A stretch of DNA of 64,000 nucleotides from Candidatus Odyssella thessalonicensis L13 (GTDB taxonomy: Bacteria; Pseudomonadota; Alphaproteobacteria; Paracaedibacterales; Paracaedibacteraceae). The position numbers and the translations under genes were made by a program. This document shows, piece after piece, positions 1-10,173 of the stretch. A model generated the notes under the pieces. The model saw nothing but the letters and a program-made list of their open reading frames with translations. It had not been told where the DNA came from and did not search any database. Every line of letters starts with the position of its first letter. Within the stretch, counting starts at the first letter, position 1. The stretch covers positions 124,001 to 188,000 of the forward strand of contig NZ_AEWF01000002.1 of the NCBI RefSeq assembly GCF_000190415.1. The letters run 5' to 3'.

Positions 1-1568
1 GCTGCTGCTTTTAAGGATTCTTGAAGACGACAGCCAAGCGACAGAATAGCAATCTGGTTGCCTTCTTGGATAATGCGTCCTTTGCCAATTTCTAATATTT
101 TGCCGGGCTGGCGTAGATCTAAACCGACGCCGTTACCCCGAGGATACCGGAAGGCACACGGGCCATCTTCAATGGCATGGGCCGTGGTCACCGCATGTTT
201 AAGCTCTAATTCATCGCTTGGAGCCATGATGATCATTTGCGGCAAGCAGCCTAGAAAGGCTAAATCATAGCTGCCGGCATGGGTGGCCCCATCAGCACCG
301 ACAAAGCCTGCTCGATCTAAGGCAAATCGCACTGGCAAATTCTGCAGCATTACATCGTGGACCACTTGGTCAAAACCTCGTTGTAGAAAGGTCGAATAGA
401 TGGCTGTAAAAGGTTTTAAGCCATCGCAAGCTAATCCTGCTGCAAATGTCACTGCATGTTGCTCTGCAATGCCAACATCAAAGCAACGCCCAGGAAATTC
501 TCGGGCAAAAAGATCAAGACCTGTGCCTGTCGGCATGGCCGCCGTAATAGCCACAATCTTGTCATCTTGGCGCGCCAACTCAGTTAATGTTTCCGCAAAG
601 ACCTTGGTGTAACTGGGAGAACTTACCTCTGTTTTTTGTTGTTGTCCGGTTGCCACATCAAATTTTACCACCCCATGATATTTATCAGCCGCTGCTTCAG
701 CAGGCGCATACCCGCGACCTTTTTGGGTAACAATATGGATAAGGACAGGCCCGTCCTCCTTGCGGTCTCTGATGTTTTCTAGCACGGGGATAAGATGGTC
801 TAAGTCATGGCCATCAATGGGCCCAACGTAAAAGAAGCCCATTTCTTCAAACCATGTGCCTCCAGCAACAATACCTCGAGCGTATTCTTCAACGCGGCGC
901 GCTGCTGTTTCTAAAGGCTTGGGAAGATGACTGGCAACCTCTTTTGCCATGCTTCTTAAGGATTGATAGGGTCGCGAGGAAATAAGCCGAGAAAAATAAT
1001 GGCTCATGGCGCCTACCGGCGGCGCAATCGACATATCATTGTCATTTAGAATAACCACCAGGCGGCTTTTAAGAGCCCCTGCATTGTTCATAGCTTCGTA
1101 GGCCATCCCCGAACTCATGGACCCATCCCCAATAACAGCTATGGAATGGTGATGCTTCTTATTCATCTCACTGGCAACTGCAAATCCTAATGCAGCAGAA
1201 ATGGAGGTGCCGGCATGAGCCGCCCCAAAAGGATCATAAATGCTCTCTGATCTTTTGGTAAAGCCTGAAGGCCCCCCTTTCTGGCGGAGTTTCGACATAG
1301 TTGCCCGCCGACCTGTTAAAATCTTATGAGGGTAGGACTGATGCCCAACATCCCATATTAGTTTATCATTGGGGGTATCAAATACATAATGAAGGGCAAC
1401 TGTCAGCTCCACTACCCCAAGACTGGCACCTAGATGTCCTCCAGTTTTTGAGACGATGTCTATCGTTTCTCGACGGACTTCTTCGGCAAGTTGTTTGAGT
1501 TGATGACCATCAAAATTCTTAATATCTTGCGGAAAATTAACTTGGTCGAGCAGCGGGGTATGTGTCAC
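1..1568 (-). CDS. dxs: 1-deoxy-D-xylulose-5-phosphate synthase, 3' end cut by window edge
   Basis: Thiamine-diphosphate enzyme that condenses pyruvate and glyceraldehyde 3-phosphate, the first step of the non-mevalonate isoprenoid pathway, in the cytoplasm. About 522 residues are visible of a family length near 640; the C-terminal part lies beyond position 1. The N-terminal part shows the [10 protein letters not shown] segment (about residues 42-51), the [16 protein letters not shown] diphosphate/Mg-binding stretch from residue 147, and [10 protein letters not shown] near residue 73. I chose the GTG at 1568 because no better start follows, a purine-rich AAGGGA lies about 8 nt upstream, and it sits only 15 nt after the valS stop, so the two are probably co-transcribed. 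It supplies precursors for the polyprenyl synthase also in this window. Confidence 0.96.
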   Translation of the reverse strand, partial: MTHTPLLDQVNFPQDIKNFDGHQLKQLAEEVRRETIDIVSKTGGHLGASLGVVELTVALHYVFDTPNDKLIWDVGHQSYPHKILTGRRATMSKLRQKGGPSGFTKRSESIYDPFGAAHAGTSISAALGFAVASEMNKKHHHSIAVIGDGSMSSGMAYEAMNNAGALKSRLVVILNDNDMSIAPPVGAMSHYFSRLISSRPYQSLRSMAKEVASHLPKPLETAARRVEEYARGIVAGGTWFEEMGFFYVGPIDGHDLDHLIPVLENIRDRKEDGPVLIHIVTQKGRGYAPAEAAADKYHGVVKFDVATGQQQKTEVSSPSYTKVFAETLTELARQDDKIVAITAAMPTGTGLDLFAREFPGRCFDVGIAEQHAVTFAAGLACDGLKPFTAIYSTFLQRGFDQVVHDVMLQNLPVRFALDRAGFVGADGATHAGSYDLAFLGCLPQMIIMAPSDELELKHAVTTAHAIEDGPCAFRYPRGNGVGLDLRQPGKILEIGKGRIIQEGNQIAILSLGCRLQESLKAA

Positions 1569-1583
1569 GTCGGTTTCCCTTAT

Positions 1584-4247
1584 TTATGCCAGCCGGTCTA
1601 GGGCCTGCTGTACTTTTGCTTTTACCTGATTTGCTACAGCTAAGCGTTCCCGAAATTCTTCAATGATTTCAGGTTTTGCCTTATTGATAAAATCAGCATT
1701 ATTGAGGCGAGTTTCAAGGGTAATAATTTCTTTTTCTTGTGCTTCAATCTCTTTTTTCAGCCTTGCCACTTCATTATCAAGGTCAATGCTACCGGCTAAA
1801 GGTAAAACAATCGTAGTGGCACCGATAACAAATTGGACTTCACCTTTCTCTAGGACAGGCGATTGTGAATAAATAGATAGATCTGAGATTCGCCCTAGAC
1901 GCTTAAGGATAATTTCATGGCGTTTGATGCGCGCTTCAATCTCTGGCGTGACCTCGTAAAAGCTTAAGGGAGTCGGGGCACCAGGAGGGACATTAAACTC
2001 GCTACGGCGGGATCTTATTTCTGTAATCAAATTAACAAGCCACTGCATTTCTTGTTGGGCTTGGCTGTCTATATAAGTTGCTGTGGCCATCTCTTTGCCG
2101 TAATCGGGCCAAGTGCTTGCCAATAACAGCTGACTATCCCCGAAACTTTTCCAAAGTTCTTCTGTTATAAAAGGCATAATGGGATGGGCCAGACGTAAGA
2201 ACTCAGCCAGAACCCAACTGGCGGTGGCACGCGCTTCACTAAGGGAGGCTTCATCGTCAACGTTGGCAAAGATGGGCTTTAAAAATTCCAGATAAAAATC
2301 ACAGAATGTGCCCCATAAAAAGCGATATAAATCATTGGCCGCATCATCAAAGCGATAATTTTCTAAAGAATTAAAAATACGGGAGGCCAACTCGGCTACT
2401 TCTGAAATAATCCAGCGGTTTACAGTAAGCTGCGTTTTAAGGGGATCAAATCCCTCAAGCTTCTGACAGTTATTCATCTGTAAGAAACGGGCGGCATTCC
2501 AAATTTTAGTCATAAAATTGCGACCTCCTTCGACCCGGGACTCGCCCAGTTTAAGGTCGCGGCCCGGCACCGCCAGGCTGGCCAGGGTATAGCGGATGGC
2601 GTCTGTCCCGTATTTATCCATAAGTTGTAATGGATCAATAACGTTTCCTTTCGACTTAGACATCTTAGCGCCTTTTTCATCGCGGACAAGGGCATGAATA
2701 TAGACAGTTTTAAAGGGGACATCGCCGATGAAATACAATCCCATCATCATCATCCGCGCTACCCAGAAGAAGATAATATCAAAGCCTGTATCTAGAACAT
2801 CTGTTGGGTAATATCGCTTTAATTCAAGAGTGTCTTCGGGCCATCCCAGGGTTGTAAATGGCCATAAGGCTGATGAAAACCATGTATCCAAAACATCGGT
2901 ATCGCGTGTCAGTGCTACGGGCTGGCCAAAATGCTTTTGAGCTTCAGCATGGGCTTCTGCTTCAGTTTCAGCCACAAAGATACTGCCATCTTCGGCAAAC
3001 CAAGCGGGCACTTGGTGTCCCCACCAAATTTGCCGGGAAATGCACCAAGGTTGGATATTTTCTAACCAATCAAAGTAGGTGGCATTCCAAAATTCAGGAA
3101 CAAATTTAGTTTTACCGTCACGAACAGCGGCAAGCGCCGGCTGTGCAAGCTTATAAGCATCCAAAAACCATTGGTCGGTCAGCATCGGCTGGATTTCAAC
3201 ATTGGACCGTTCGCCAAAGGGAACCGCATGAATAATTGACTCCACTTTATCCAATAAGCCCAGCTCTTCTAAGTCACTCAACACCTGCTTGCGGGCTGCT
3301 GTAACACTTAAGCCGCGGTAGGCTGGCGGTACGGTGTCATTCAGATGCGCCCGGGCATCCATGATATTGAGCATCGGCAAGTTATGGCGGCGGCCGACCT
3401 CAAAGTCATTAAAGTCATGGGCCGGTGTAATTTTAACCGCGCCTGTGCCTTTTTCTTGGTCACAATAATCATCAGCAATAATTGGAATCTCGCGTCCTGA
3501 TAACGGCAGCTTGACATGCTGTCCGATCAGATGCTGATAGCGAGGGTCCTCAGGATGAACGGCCACTGCCGTATCCCCCAGCAATGTTTCTGGGCGGGTG
3601 GTGGCCACAGTGATAAAGGTGGTCGGATCCTGACTCAAAGGGTAACGGATATAATACATATGCCCCTTGGTTTCCTGAGGAATAACTTCCAGATCAGATA
3701 CCGCTGTTTGGAATTTTGGGTCCCAGTTGACTAGGCGCTTATCACGATAGATTAAGCCATCCTTATAGAGTTGGACAAAGACCTTGCGCACTGCAGCACT
3801 AAGGCCTTCATCCATAGTGAAGCGCTGGCGGTTCCAGTCGGGTGAAATACCCAAACGGCGCTGCTGGCGGACAATTTCTCCCCCGGAATAATTTTTCCAT
3901 TCCCATACTTTATCAATAAAAGCTTCTCGTCCTAAGTCGTGACGGGATAGGCCCTCTTTTTCCAGATTGCGCTCGACCACCATCTGGGTGGCAATTCCTG
4001 CATGATCTGTCCCCGGTTGCCACAAGGCATCAAAACCGCACATGCGTTTAAAGCGGATTAAGACATCCTGGAGGGTGTAGGTGAGTGCATGTCCCACATG
4101 TAAACTTCCCGTTACATTGGGCGGTGGCATCATTATCGTATAAGTTGGCTTTGTTGAGCTCGGGGTGCAGGCAAAAAGGCCGGAGTTTTCCCACTCACTG
4201 TATATTTTTTGTTCAAGATCTTGAGGGGAGAAAGTTTTTTCAAGCAT
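1584..4247 (-). CDS. valS: Valyl-tRNA synthetase
   Basis: Class I aminoacyl-tRNA synthetase that charges tRNA-Val with valine. At 887 residues it has normal family length. PPPNVTGSLHVGH (residues 41-53) is the class I HIGH signature, and KMSKSKGNVIDP near residue 530 is the KMSKS loop. The CP1 editing region is present between them. The C-terminus carries the coiled coil typical of ValRS (heptads such as LDNEVARLKKEIEAQEKEI). It lies directly upstream of dxs on the same strand and is divergent from the DsbA-like gene, with about 130 nt of shared upstream region. Confidence 0.98.
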   Translation of the reverse strand: MLEKTFSPQDLEQKIYSEWENSGLFACTPSSTKPTYTIMMPPPNVTGSLHVGHALTYTLQDVLIRFKRMCGFDALWQPGTDHAGIATQMVVERNLEKEGLSRHDLGREAFIDKVWEWKNYSGGEIVRQQRRLGISPDWNRQRFTMDEGLSAAVRKVFVQLYKDGLIYRDKRLVNWDPKFQTAVSDLEVIPQETKGHMYYIRYPLSQDPTTFITVATTRPETLLGDTAVAVHPEDPRYQHLIGQHVKLPLSGREIPIIADDYCDQEKGTGAVKITPAHDFNDFEVGRRHNLPMLNIMDARAHLNDTVPPAYRGLSVTAARKQVLSDLEELGLLDKVESIIHAVPFGERSNVEIQPMLTDQWFLDAYKLAQPALAAVRDGKTKFVPEFWNATYFDWLENIQPWCISRQIWWGHQVPAWFAEDGSIFVAETEAEAHAEAQKHFGQPVALTRDTDVLDTWFSSALWPFTTLGWPEDTLELKRYYPTDVLDTGFDIIFFWVARMMMMGLYFIGDVPFKTVYIHALVRDEKGAKMSKSKGNVIDPLQLMDKYGTDAIRYTLASLAVPGRDLKLGESRVEGGRNFMTKIWNAARFLQMNNCQKLEGFDPLKTQLTVNRWIISEVAELASRIFNSLENYRFDDAANDLYRFLWGTFCDFYLEFLKPIFANVDDEASLSEARATASWVLAEFLRLAHPIMPFITEELWKSFGDSQLLLASTWPDYGKEMATATYIDSQAQQEMQWLVNLITEIRSRRSEFNVPPGAPTPLSFYEVTPEIEARIKRHEIILKRLGRISDLSIYSQSPVLEKGEVQFVIGATTIVLPLAGSIDLDNEVARLKKEIEAQEKEIITLETRLNNADFINKAKPEIIEEFRERLAVANQVKAKVQQALDRLA

Positions 4248-4379
4248 GGCGTTACATTCTGTTCAAAATTTAATCTTGACCCTAACTTATTTTATTATTT
4301 TTGTAAATGGTTGGCTTGCACATTGGCAGTAATTTCCATTATTATATAAGCTATAGTATTCATAACTTTAAGGACGGTT

Positions 4380-5045
4380 ATGCGATTCAGGAACCCAATT
4401 ATTTTATCATTGATTTTGGTTCTGAGCTTGATAAAGGGCTTGCCGGGGGTGTCTCAAGAGGAGAAAACTGCTGCGGCTGAAGCGGCACCTAAGGTTGAGC
4501 CATTGCCTGAAGTGGGATTTGGCTTTAAAGCGGCGCCTGTCAAAGTTGTTATGTACCATTCCTTAACGTGCCATCATTGTACTGAATTTAAACTGCACAA
4601 CCTTCCAGAGTTTAAAAGAAAGTATATTGATACTGAAAAAGTATATTTTGTTCTTAAAGATTTCCCAACCGATGAGTTTTCTTTAAAGTTAGCGATTATT
4701 TGTTGGGCGGGGCGGGATATTAATAAATATCTTGAGCGTTCGCATTTACTTATTGATAACTTTAATCCTGAAAAAAATAAACAAGTAGCTTTTGATTGGA
4801 TTAATGCTGACAAGCCCACTGAGGTTGTGGAGAAATTATTAGCCCCGACCGGTATTCGCCCTGATCTAATTCAGCCGCTGTTTGATGATCGCTCTCTCGA
4901 AGATGCAATTCTGCAGGATGCTTTGGCGGCAGGTCAAGAGCTTAACTTGAACTTTGCGCCTGGTTTCACCGTTAATGGTAAGCTGGTAGAAATGAAAGAC
5001 TTGGACGCTGCTGTTGAAGAAGCTCTCAAGAAAATAAAAAGATAG
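4380..5045 (+). CDS. Exported DsbA/Com1-like thiol-disulfide oxidoreductase
   Basis: Predicted periplasmic thioredoxin-fold protein that makes or rearranges disulfide bonds in exported proteins. The first 25 residues form a signal peptide (basic MRFR, then a Leu/Ile-rich core). The active site is C64-H-H-C67 within YHSLTCHHCTEF. APGFTVNG near the C-terminus is the cis-proline loop region, although DsbA proteins more often have a Val or Thr before this Pro. The size (221 aa) fits the DsbA/Com1 class. An AAGGA ribosome site lies just upstream of the ATG. Several nearby exported proteins are Cys-containing and are possible substrates. The exact role (oxidase or isomerase) cannot be read from the sequence. 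Confidence 0.9.
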   Translation: MRFRNPIILSLILVLSLIKGLPGVSQEEKTAAAEAAPKVEPLPEVGFGFKAAPVKVVMYHSLTCHHCTEFKLHNLPEFKRKYIDTEKVYFVLKDFPTDEFSLKLAIICWAGRDINKYLERSHLLIDNFNPEKNKQVAFDWINADKPTEVVEKLLAPTGIRPDLIQPLFDDRSLEDAILQDALAAGQELNLNFAPGFTVNGKLVEMKDLDAAVEEALKKIKR

Positions 5046-5192
5046 CTTCTGTTAAGAATAACTAACTGTGATGCATTTACTCGGGTAGGAGTCCTGATTT
5101 TTCCCTCTTTAAGGTTAAGCTCAAATAGGCTGAGCTGTATTCTCTCTGAAGACTGATTCTAAGGAGAATATAGAAACGGTATAACTGCAACG

Positions 5193-5214
5193 ACTCCCCA
5201 ACTTGATGGGGAGT
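5193..5214. terminator. Hairpin between convergent genes
   Basis: Perfect 7-bp stem ACTCCCC / GGGGAGT with an 8-nt loop, placed between the ends of the DsbA-like gene and the oppositely oriented large exported gene. It could end transcription from both sides. The T-tract is weak, so intrinsic termination is not certain. Confidence 0.5.
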
Positions 5215-5229
5215 ATTTCAATCGTAGTG

Positions 5230-7116
5230 CTATCCATGCTTAGTCATACAAACCTTATCAGGATTAATGGATAACTTATCCTGTAAGAATTTGTTTAATT
5301 GATGGCGATAACAATGGGGAATAGGCCCATCCCAGGCTTGCGGTATTATCCACATCTGGCCATTGCGAGCTGTTGCTTTCTGATGTGAGCCTTTGCCTTC
5401 TGCAATAGTACAGCCAAGACTAACAAGCAGTTTCTTGACAGCGTTTAAGGAAATAGAGCGATTGACTACTTTACCGACTAAGGCTGCGAAAATATTATAA
5501 TCCTCTAAAGAAAGGCGAACTCTTTTATTTTCTTGCTTAGGCAAGTTAGTGCCTTTCATTTTTCTAGTTGCAACGGACGACTGAGGAGCAGAGAGTGGGG
5601 AAGTCGGTTGTAACTCCGCCGAGCGGCGTATGCGATTGCGTTTACTTTTGTTTGCTTGTCTAACCGGCATCAAAGGGCGGAAGTTGCTAGGAATCACGCT
5701 ATCAGTTGCTGGTTGCGCACTAACAGCGGCAGAGGGGGGCAGGGGCGGTTGAGGTGCAAGGTCAACTTCCTGAGGCGACACTGTCGGCTCTTCTTTTTCT
5801 TTACCCTTATCTGTTAAAGACGAGCCGAGTTCCGGTGCTTTGGTCGCAGCTGTTTCCACCGCTCTCCTTTGTTGCTTTTCTTGACGCAGACGTGCATAGA
5901 ATACCGACAAAGAATCTCCGACTCCTCTTAGGTCTTCCAGGCAAGCTATAATAAAGGCTTCCTCTACTTCAGGATTGTCTGCATACTCCTGCTGATAGAA
6001 GTGGTCCTTATATAAAGTGATGGCTTTGCTAAGATATTGTTGCGCGTGTTGTAAATGGGGGCCGCGTTTCTTTTCAGACTGTTTGGTCTGCGCAATTGAT
6101 TCAGATGTTATATGGGCCTCTTTTAACAATCCACAGTAAAGCGCATACAACAAAGCTTGAAAATCATGAGGATTTAATTTTGATAGATCAGGACTGCGGG
6201 CTTGTGAATTTCGCGCAGGTGCTTGTCGATTTCGCAGCGCTCTCTTGACTTTTGTCTGGGTGATGGCGGGCAGATAAAGCTGGAAATTTATTGGTGAAGA
6301 AGTGATATAGTGTTGATCAAACAGGGAGACCAGTTTATCAATTAATGGCAAGATTTTACCCAGCTTCTGATAATGTTTGAGATTCTTGGCAGGCTGGTTG
6401 TAAAGGTTAGTCAGCTCAGTGTCAAAAAAGCTATAGCTTTCAATAATTTTAAGTAAGTAAATAGCCTTCCCCGCAAAAACAGCTTCCTTTTTCTTCTCCG
6501 ATGGCTCAGCCGCAATGCTTTTTTCTAAGTGATCTAAGGAATCGGTGAATAATGTGAAGGATGCATCAAGGATGGAATACAGATCGTCAGCGCCTGTGCG
6601 CTCGCCAAATTGTAATTGGGTAGGAGCCTGCGTGAGTCCGACCACTCCTAATGATTCTCTCATTGCCGCCACTAGCCGTTGTGAGTGCTGGTAAAAGTCT
6701 GGAAGGTCATGCGACTTATAAAAGCTTTCAGCGTTTAAGAGGTAGCTTAACGATTGATTTAATAGTGCTAGGTCAGGAGCAGATCCTGGCTGCGCTGCTT
6801 GATTATGTAAAGCGACGGCGACCTGTTCAAGAGACTTAGCCTTTAATACGAGGCATTCTTGGTGCCATCGAGTATATTTGGTTGGGCTGAGAGAAGGGGG
6901 GAGTATTTCTCCTATGGCCTCTATAACCCGGATAAACAGTAGAGCACGCCTTTCAAATCTAGGTTCACGATCCGCTTGTTGATAAAGGTCGCAAATCTCG
7001 TAATCCTTAGTCTGAGAATAAGGTGCACGCTCGTCCTGGGATGGATCATCCATGGCAAAGCATAAGCTGACAGACAGACAAAGAGCGAGAGATAGGGGGA
7101 AGTTTTTCAAATTCAT
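5230..7116 (-). CDS. Large exported protein with a HicA-like C-terminal domain
   Basis: 628 residues with no full-length match that I recognise. Residues 1-21 are a signal peptide (MNLKNFPLSLALCLSVSLCFA). Residues 25-390 are mainly helical and of unknown fold. Residues 390-540 are a low-complexity linker rich in Pro, Ala, Glu, Lys and Arg, including a basic KSKRNRIRRS patch. Residues about 557-617 resemble the HicA mRNA-interferase fold: helix, then LGC, KGSH (His578), a strand, IPQAWDGPIP and a closing helix. In HicA the Gly-Ser-His loop holds the catalytic His. No hicB antitoxin is adjacent and the signal peptide implies export, so I infer a secreted protein with an RNA-binding-type domain, not a chromosomal toxin-antitoxin pair. 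It shares this architecture with the gene at 26103-28228. Confidence 0.75.
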   Translation of the reverse strand: MNLKNFPLSLALCLSVSLCFAMDDPSQDERAPYSQTKDYEICDLYQQADREPRFERRALLFIRVIEAIGEILPPSLSPTKYTRWHQECLVLKAKSLEQVAVALHNQAAQPGSAPDLALLNQSLSYLLNAESFYKSHDLPDFYQHSQRLVAAMRESLGVVGLTQAPTQLQFGERTGADDLYSILDASFTLFTDSLDHLEKSIAAEPSEKKKEAVFAGKAIYLLKIIESYSFFDTELTNLYNQPAKNLKHYQKLGKILPLIDKLVSLFDQHYITSSPINFQLYLPAITQTKVKRALRNRQAPARNSQARSPDLSKLNPHDFQALLYALYCGLLKEAHITSESIAQTKQSEKKRGPHLQHAQQYLSKAITLYKDHFYQQEYADNPEVEEAFIIACLEDLRGVGDSLSVFYARLRQEKQQRRAVETAATKAPELGSSLTDKGKEKEEPTVSPQEVDLAPQPPLPPSAAVSAQPATDSVIPSNFRPLMPVRQANKSKRNRIRRSAELQPTSPLSAPQSSVATRKMKGTNLPKQENKRVRLSLEDYNIFAALVGKVVNRSISLNAVKKLLVSLGCTIAEGKGSHQKATARNGQMWIIPQAWDGPIPHCYRHQLNKFLQDKLSINPDKVCMTKHG

Positions 7117-7290
7117 CAGGGTAACTCTTGTATTTTATATTGTTGTTTAGTCTCGAGAGAGCAGTCTTTTAAAAAGAAAATAAGTCTTGGTTTAGTTGCT
7201 GGTATTTTCCCAAAGCAATCTATTGCAATATAGTTCTAAACTAGAAAAAATAGAATAGATTTATTTTTATTCCTGCTGAGATAAGGGCGT

Positions 7291-7317
7291 GAAAAAATAG
7301 CGAGGCATTACCTCGCT
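7291..7317 (-). terminator. Rho-independent terminator after the methyltransferase-like gene
   Basis: On the minus strand a perfect 7-bp stem (AGCGAGG / CCTCGCT, 5-nt loop) is followed by ATTTTTTC. It lies about 75 nt downstream of the stop of the gene at 7394-7978. Confidence 0.8.
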
Positions 7318-7393
7318 GATAAAGGAATGCAGTACTTATGCGAGCTGATAAGTGTATTAAATATTGATCTCTAAGATAATTAGTATCCTTATA

Positions 7394-7978
7394 TTACCTC
7401 AGCGGACGCTTCGCTATAATAACGCCCTGGGGGCGAGAATTAAACGGATTTGCTTGTTGATAGGAGGGGTCGCTTGCCCGCTCCACAATATCTAAAAAGC
7501 CGGCAGCTTTTAGAGCATCAAATAAGGGAACAAGTCGCCAAGCCTCAGGATTATCCCACAAGGTTGCATCAAAGGCTACAATCCCCCCTGGCTTTAACAT
7601 GCGATAAGCAGCCTCAAAATAAGCTTCAGGTGTTAGCTTTAAATAGTTTGTCATATACTCAAAATAAATTGTCTGAAAGGTCTGATCGGGGATAACCTTA
7701 TCGGTAATTTCTCGGAATTCCATACATAGATCTGGGTCTACAGCCGGATTTTCATCAATAAAAAAATAGCGGCCAATGTGATGATGGGCTTCCATATTTG
7801 TTTGTCCATCATAAAAATCTTTTGTATGATTGCGACCACACCCCACAATAGCGGCTATCCTTTGACGCTGATATTGACATTCCTCGATATACTGCTCAAG
7901 CCGTTCACCAGCAATCACGCTTGAGAGAAATAAACTAGAAAGAAGAAAATTATTAAAAATGTTAATAAATATTTTCAT
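7394..7978 (-). CDS. Exported protein resembling a small class I SAM methyltransferase
   Basis: 194 residues. The first ~23 (MKIFINIFNN followed by FLLSSLFLSSVIAG) form a signal peptide. The mature part follows the order of a class I SAM-methyltransferase fold: AAIVGCGRN like motif I (with Cys in place of the common acidic/Gly pattern), YFFIDENP like the acidic strand-2 end, and AYRMLKPGGIVAFDA like the strand 5 'LKPGG' motif. It is short for a complete enzyme and no catalytic motif such as NPPY is seen, so activity is doubtful. A methyltransferase fold behind a signal peptide is unusual and suggests an exported or surface role. It has its own promoter region and terminator. Confidence 0.65.
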   Translation of the reverse strand: MKIFINIFNNFLLSSLFLSSVIAGERLEQYIEECQYQRQRIAAIVGCGRNHTKDFYDGQTNMEAHHHIGRYFFIDENPAVDPDLCMEFREITDKVIPDQTFQTIYFEYMTNYLKLTPEAYFEAAYRMLKPGGIVAFDATLWDNPEAWRLVPLFDALKAAGFLDIVERASDPSYQQANPFNSRPQGVIIAKRPLR

Positions 7979-8128
7979 TTATAAATTGTTCCTATTTGTG
8001 GTTATATATTTGTATTTTTATTTTGATATACTTTACCGTCTTTAATAAGTGAATTAAAGTCTTTCTTTGCTCTTAAGAAAGAGAGTAAAGCTGAAAGGAA
8101 GAAAGGGGAAGAGCCAATTGTTCTGGCT

Positions 8129-10126
8129 TTAGACGAAACTATAAGGATCCACATCGACAATCAGCTGGACTGAAGACGGCAAAGATTGCTCCTCAAGCCA
8201 GTGCTGGAGCACCCGTTGTAAAGGAAATGTTTTGGGAGCTTTAAACAACAGGCGCCAGCGATGCTTGTTACGGACAAGTGCTAAAGGTGCGGGGGCCGGG
8301 CCATATAGACTGAGCTCCGGATGATGGGGGGCTGTTTGGCCGAGCTGACGGGCAACCCGGGCCACAACGTCGGGATTGGTGGCGGCTACGGTGACAGAAA
8401 CCAGACGCCCAAAAGGGGGCATGCCATGGGCTTGGCGCTCGGCCAGTTCCAGTTGATTAAAGCTATCGCGATCTTGATGCACCATCGCTTGCATGAGTGG
8501 GTGCTCCGGCTGAAATGTCTGCAATAAAACTGAGCCCGGTCTTTCTTCACGGCCCGCCCGCCCAGAAACTTGGTGTAAAAGTTGGTAAGTCCGTTCGGCA
8601 CAGCGTAAATCGCCCCCACTTAGTCCCAAGTCGGCATCAATTACCCCTACTAATGTAATTAAAGGAAAATGGTGTCCTTTTGCTAGAATCTGCGTGCCAA
8701 TAAGGATATCTATTTCATGATTGCGGATCTGATTAATCAAATCATTGAGCTGTGTTAAGCTGGTGACTTCATCGCTTGTTATAAGGCGACAGCGCGCTTG
8801 AGGTAATAACTTCTCCACCACTTCTTGCACCCTTTCGACGCCGGGACCGCAAGGAATTAATGTGTCTGCTTGGTGACACTCGGGACATTGCTGGGGCGCT
8901 AGTTGTTCAAAGCCGCAATGGTGACAGTGAAGCTTGCCTGTCCGCTTGTGGTTTACCATCCAGGTGCTGCAGTTTTGGCAATTAAAACGATGGCCACAGG
9001 AATGGCACAGAGTCAACGGAGCATAGCCGCGCCGATTTAAAAATAAGATGGCTTGCTCGCCCCTAGTTAGCGTGTCTTCTAAGGCCCGTAATAAGGGCGG
9101 CGATAACCATCCTCGAGGCTGGCGGCGCATGTCGATGGTTTTAATATCCGGAAGGCTAGCATGGCCATGGCGGTGATAAAGGGCCAGTCGGGTGTAACGA
9201 CCTTCTTGGGTATTATGGATCGTTTCTAAAGACGGGGTGGCTGAAACTAAGATGACTGGACATTGCTCAACATGGGCCCGTAACACAGCCATATCACGTG
9301 CATTATAAATAACCTGCTCTTCTTGTTTGAAGGACCCATCATGTTCTTCATCCACCACGATAATTCCCAAGGTAGGATAGGGTAGAAACAACGCCGAGCG
9401 GGCGCCGACGATGACTTTTGCCTCACCTTTTAGTATGGCTTGCCAGGTCTGTCGCCGCTGAGATTCCGTTAAATTTGAATGCCATTGCAGCGGTGCACAG
9501 CCGAACCGTCGCTCAAAGCGATCTAGCCACTGATTCGTTAAGGCAATCTCCGGCAGAAGGATCAAAGCTTGCTGTCCTTGCTCCAAGGCCGTTTGTATGG
9601 CTGCTAAGTAGACTTCAGTTTTCCCAGAGCCGGTAATGCCGTCGAGCAGAAAGGCGTGATAGCGCTGTCCTAAAACAGCTTCAGACAAAGTATGGGCTGT
9701 TTTGGCTTGGTCTTCAGAAAGAATGACAGCATTTCTTGAAAAATCAGGCGTTCCTGGAAGAAGAGGTTTGCGGACTTTTTTTTCTAATAAAAACGCAGGA
9801 TTTAAGCATAACCTTAAGGTATTTCCAAGCGGGGCCATGGTATAATCAGACACCTTTTTAAGGAAGACTCGGGTGGGGGTAGGAATGGGAGGAAAGTCAA
9901 AGCAGGCCGTAATGGGCCTTATCTTGCCCGTGAAGCTTTTAGGGGTAGAATCCATCCATGCAATCCCGACCATTTGTCGGCCTCGAAAAGGGACATTTAC
10001 TATTGTTCCAAGCTCAAGCGGGTGGTCGCAAGCGTAAGTGAAGGCTGTATTTACAGCAACGGGGAGAAGAATGTCGGTCTGGTAAGTCATGGGCTCATAT
10101 TGGCATAAGTTCCTATTTGACATCAA
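8129..10126 (-). CDS. priA: Primosomal protein N' (replication restart helicase PriA)
   Basis: Superfamily 2 DNA helicase that recognises stalled forks and reloads the replisome. Visible motifs: Walker A GITGSGKT (residues 163-170), Walker B DEEH (259-262) followed by the aromatic-rich SFKQEE loop, the Cys-rich zinc-binding insertion ([10 protein letters not shown] ... CHHCG ... CPEC, eight or more Cys), and motif [13 protein letters not shown]. At 665 aa it is shorter than the ~730 aa of enterobacterial PriA but complete from the N-terminal DNA-binding domain to the end. The TTG at 10126 opens the frame; the ATG at 10090 ([10 protein letters not shown]) is an equally likely start and fits the usual PriA N-terminus. 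It is divergent from tal. Confidence 0.95.
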   Translation of the reverse strand: MMSNRNLCQYEPMTYQTDILLPVAVNTAFTYACDHPLELGTIVNVPFRGRQMVGIAWMDSTPKSFTGKIRPITACFDFPPIPTPTRVFLKKVSDYTMAPLGNTLRLCLNPAFLLEKKVRKPLLPGTPDFSRNAVILSEDQAKTAHTLSEAVLGQRYHAFLLDGITGSGKTEVYLAAIQTALEQGQQALILLPEIALTNQWLDRFERRFGCAPLQWHSNLTESQRRQTWQAILKGEAKVIVGARSALFLPYPTLGIIVVDEEHDGSFKQEEQVIYNARDMAVLRAHVEQCPVILVSATPSLETIHNTQEGRYTRLALYHRHGHASLPDIKTIDMRRQPRGWLSPPLLRALEDTLTRGEQAILFLNRRGYAPLTLCHSCGHRFNCQNCSTWMVNHKRTGKLHCHHCGFEQLAPQQCPECHQADTLIPCGPGVERVQEVVEKLLPQARCRLITSDEVTSLTQLNDLINQIRNHEIDILIGTQILAKGHHFPLITLVGVIDADLGLSGGDLRCAERTYQLLHQVSGRAGREERPGSVLLQTFQPEHPLMQAMVHQDRDSFNQLELAERQAHGMPPFGRLVSVTVAATNPDVVARVARQLGQTAPHHPELSLYGPAPAPLALVRNKHRWRLLFKAPKTFPLQRVLQHWLEEQSLPSSVQLIVDVDPYSFV

Positions 10127-10173
10127 TGCTGTGCAGTGGCTTAATCGAGGTAAAAATTAAACAGGAGGTTACT

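Noticed and set aside
1301-4273. Plus-strand open frames of 60-83 codons inside dxs and valS
   Set aside because: They are antisense shadows of strongly conserved genes, without ribosome sites or recognisable products.
5230-7116. HicA-like domain as part of a HicAB toxin-antitoxin locus
   Set aside because: The domain sits at the end of a 628-residue protein with a signal peptide and no hicB is adjacent.
10117-10173. Longer N-terminus for transaldolase
   Set aside because: No ribosome site, overlaps the priA start region and is not part of the family fold; AGGAGG points to 10174.
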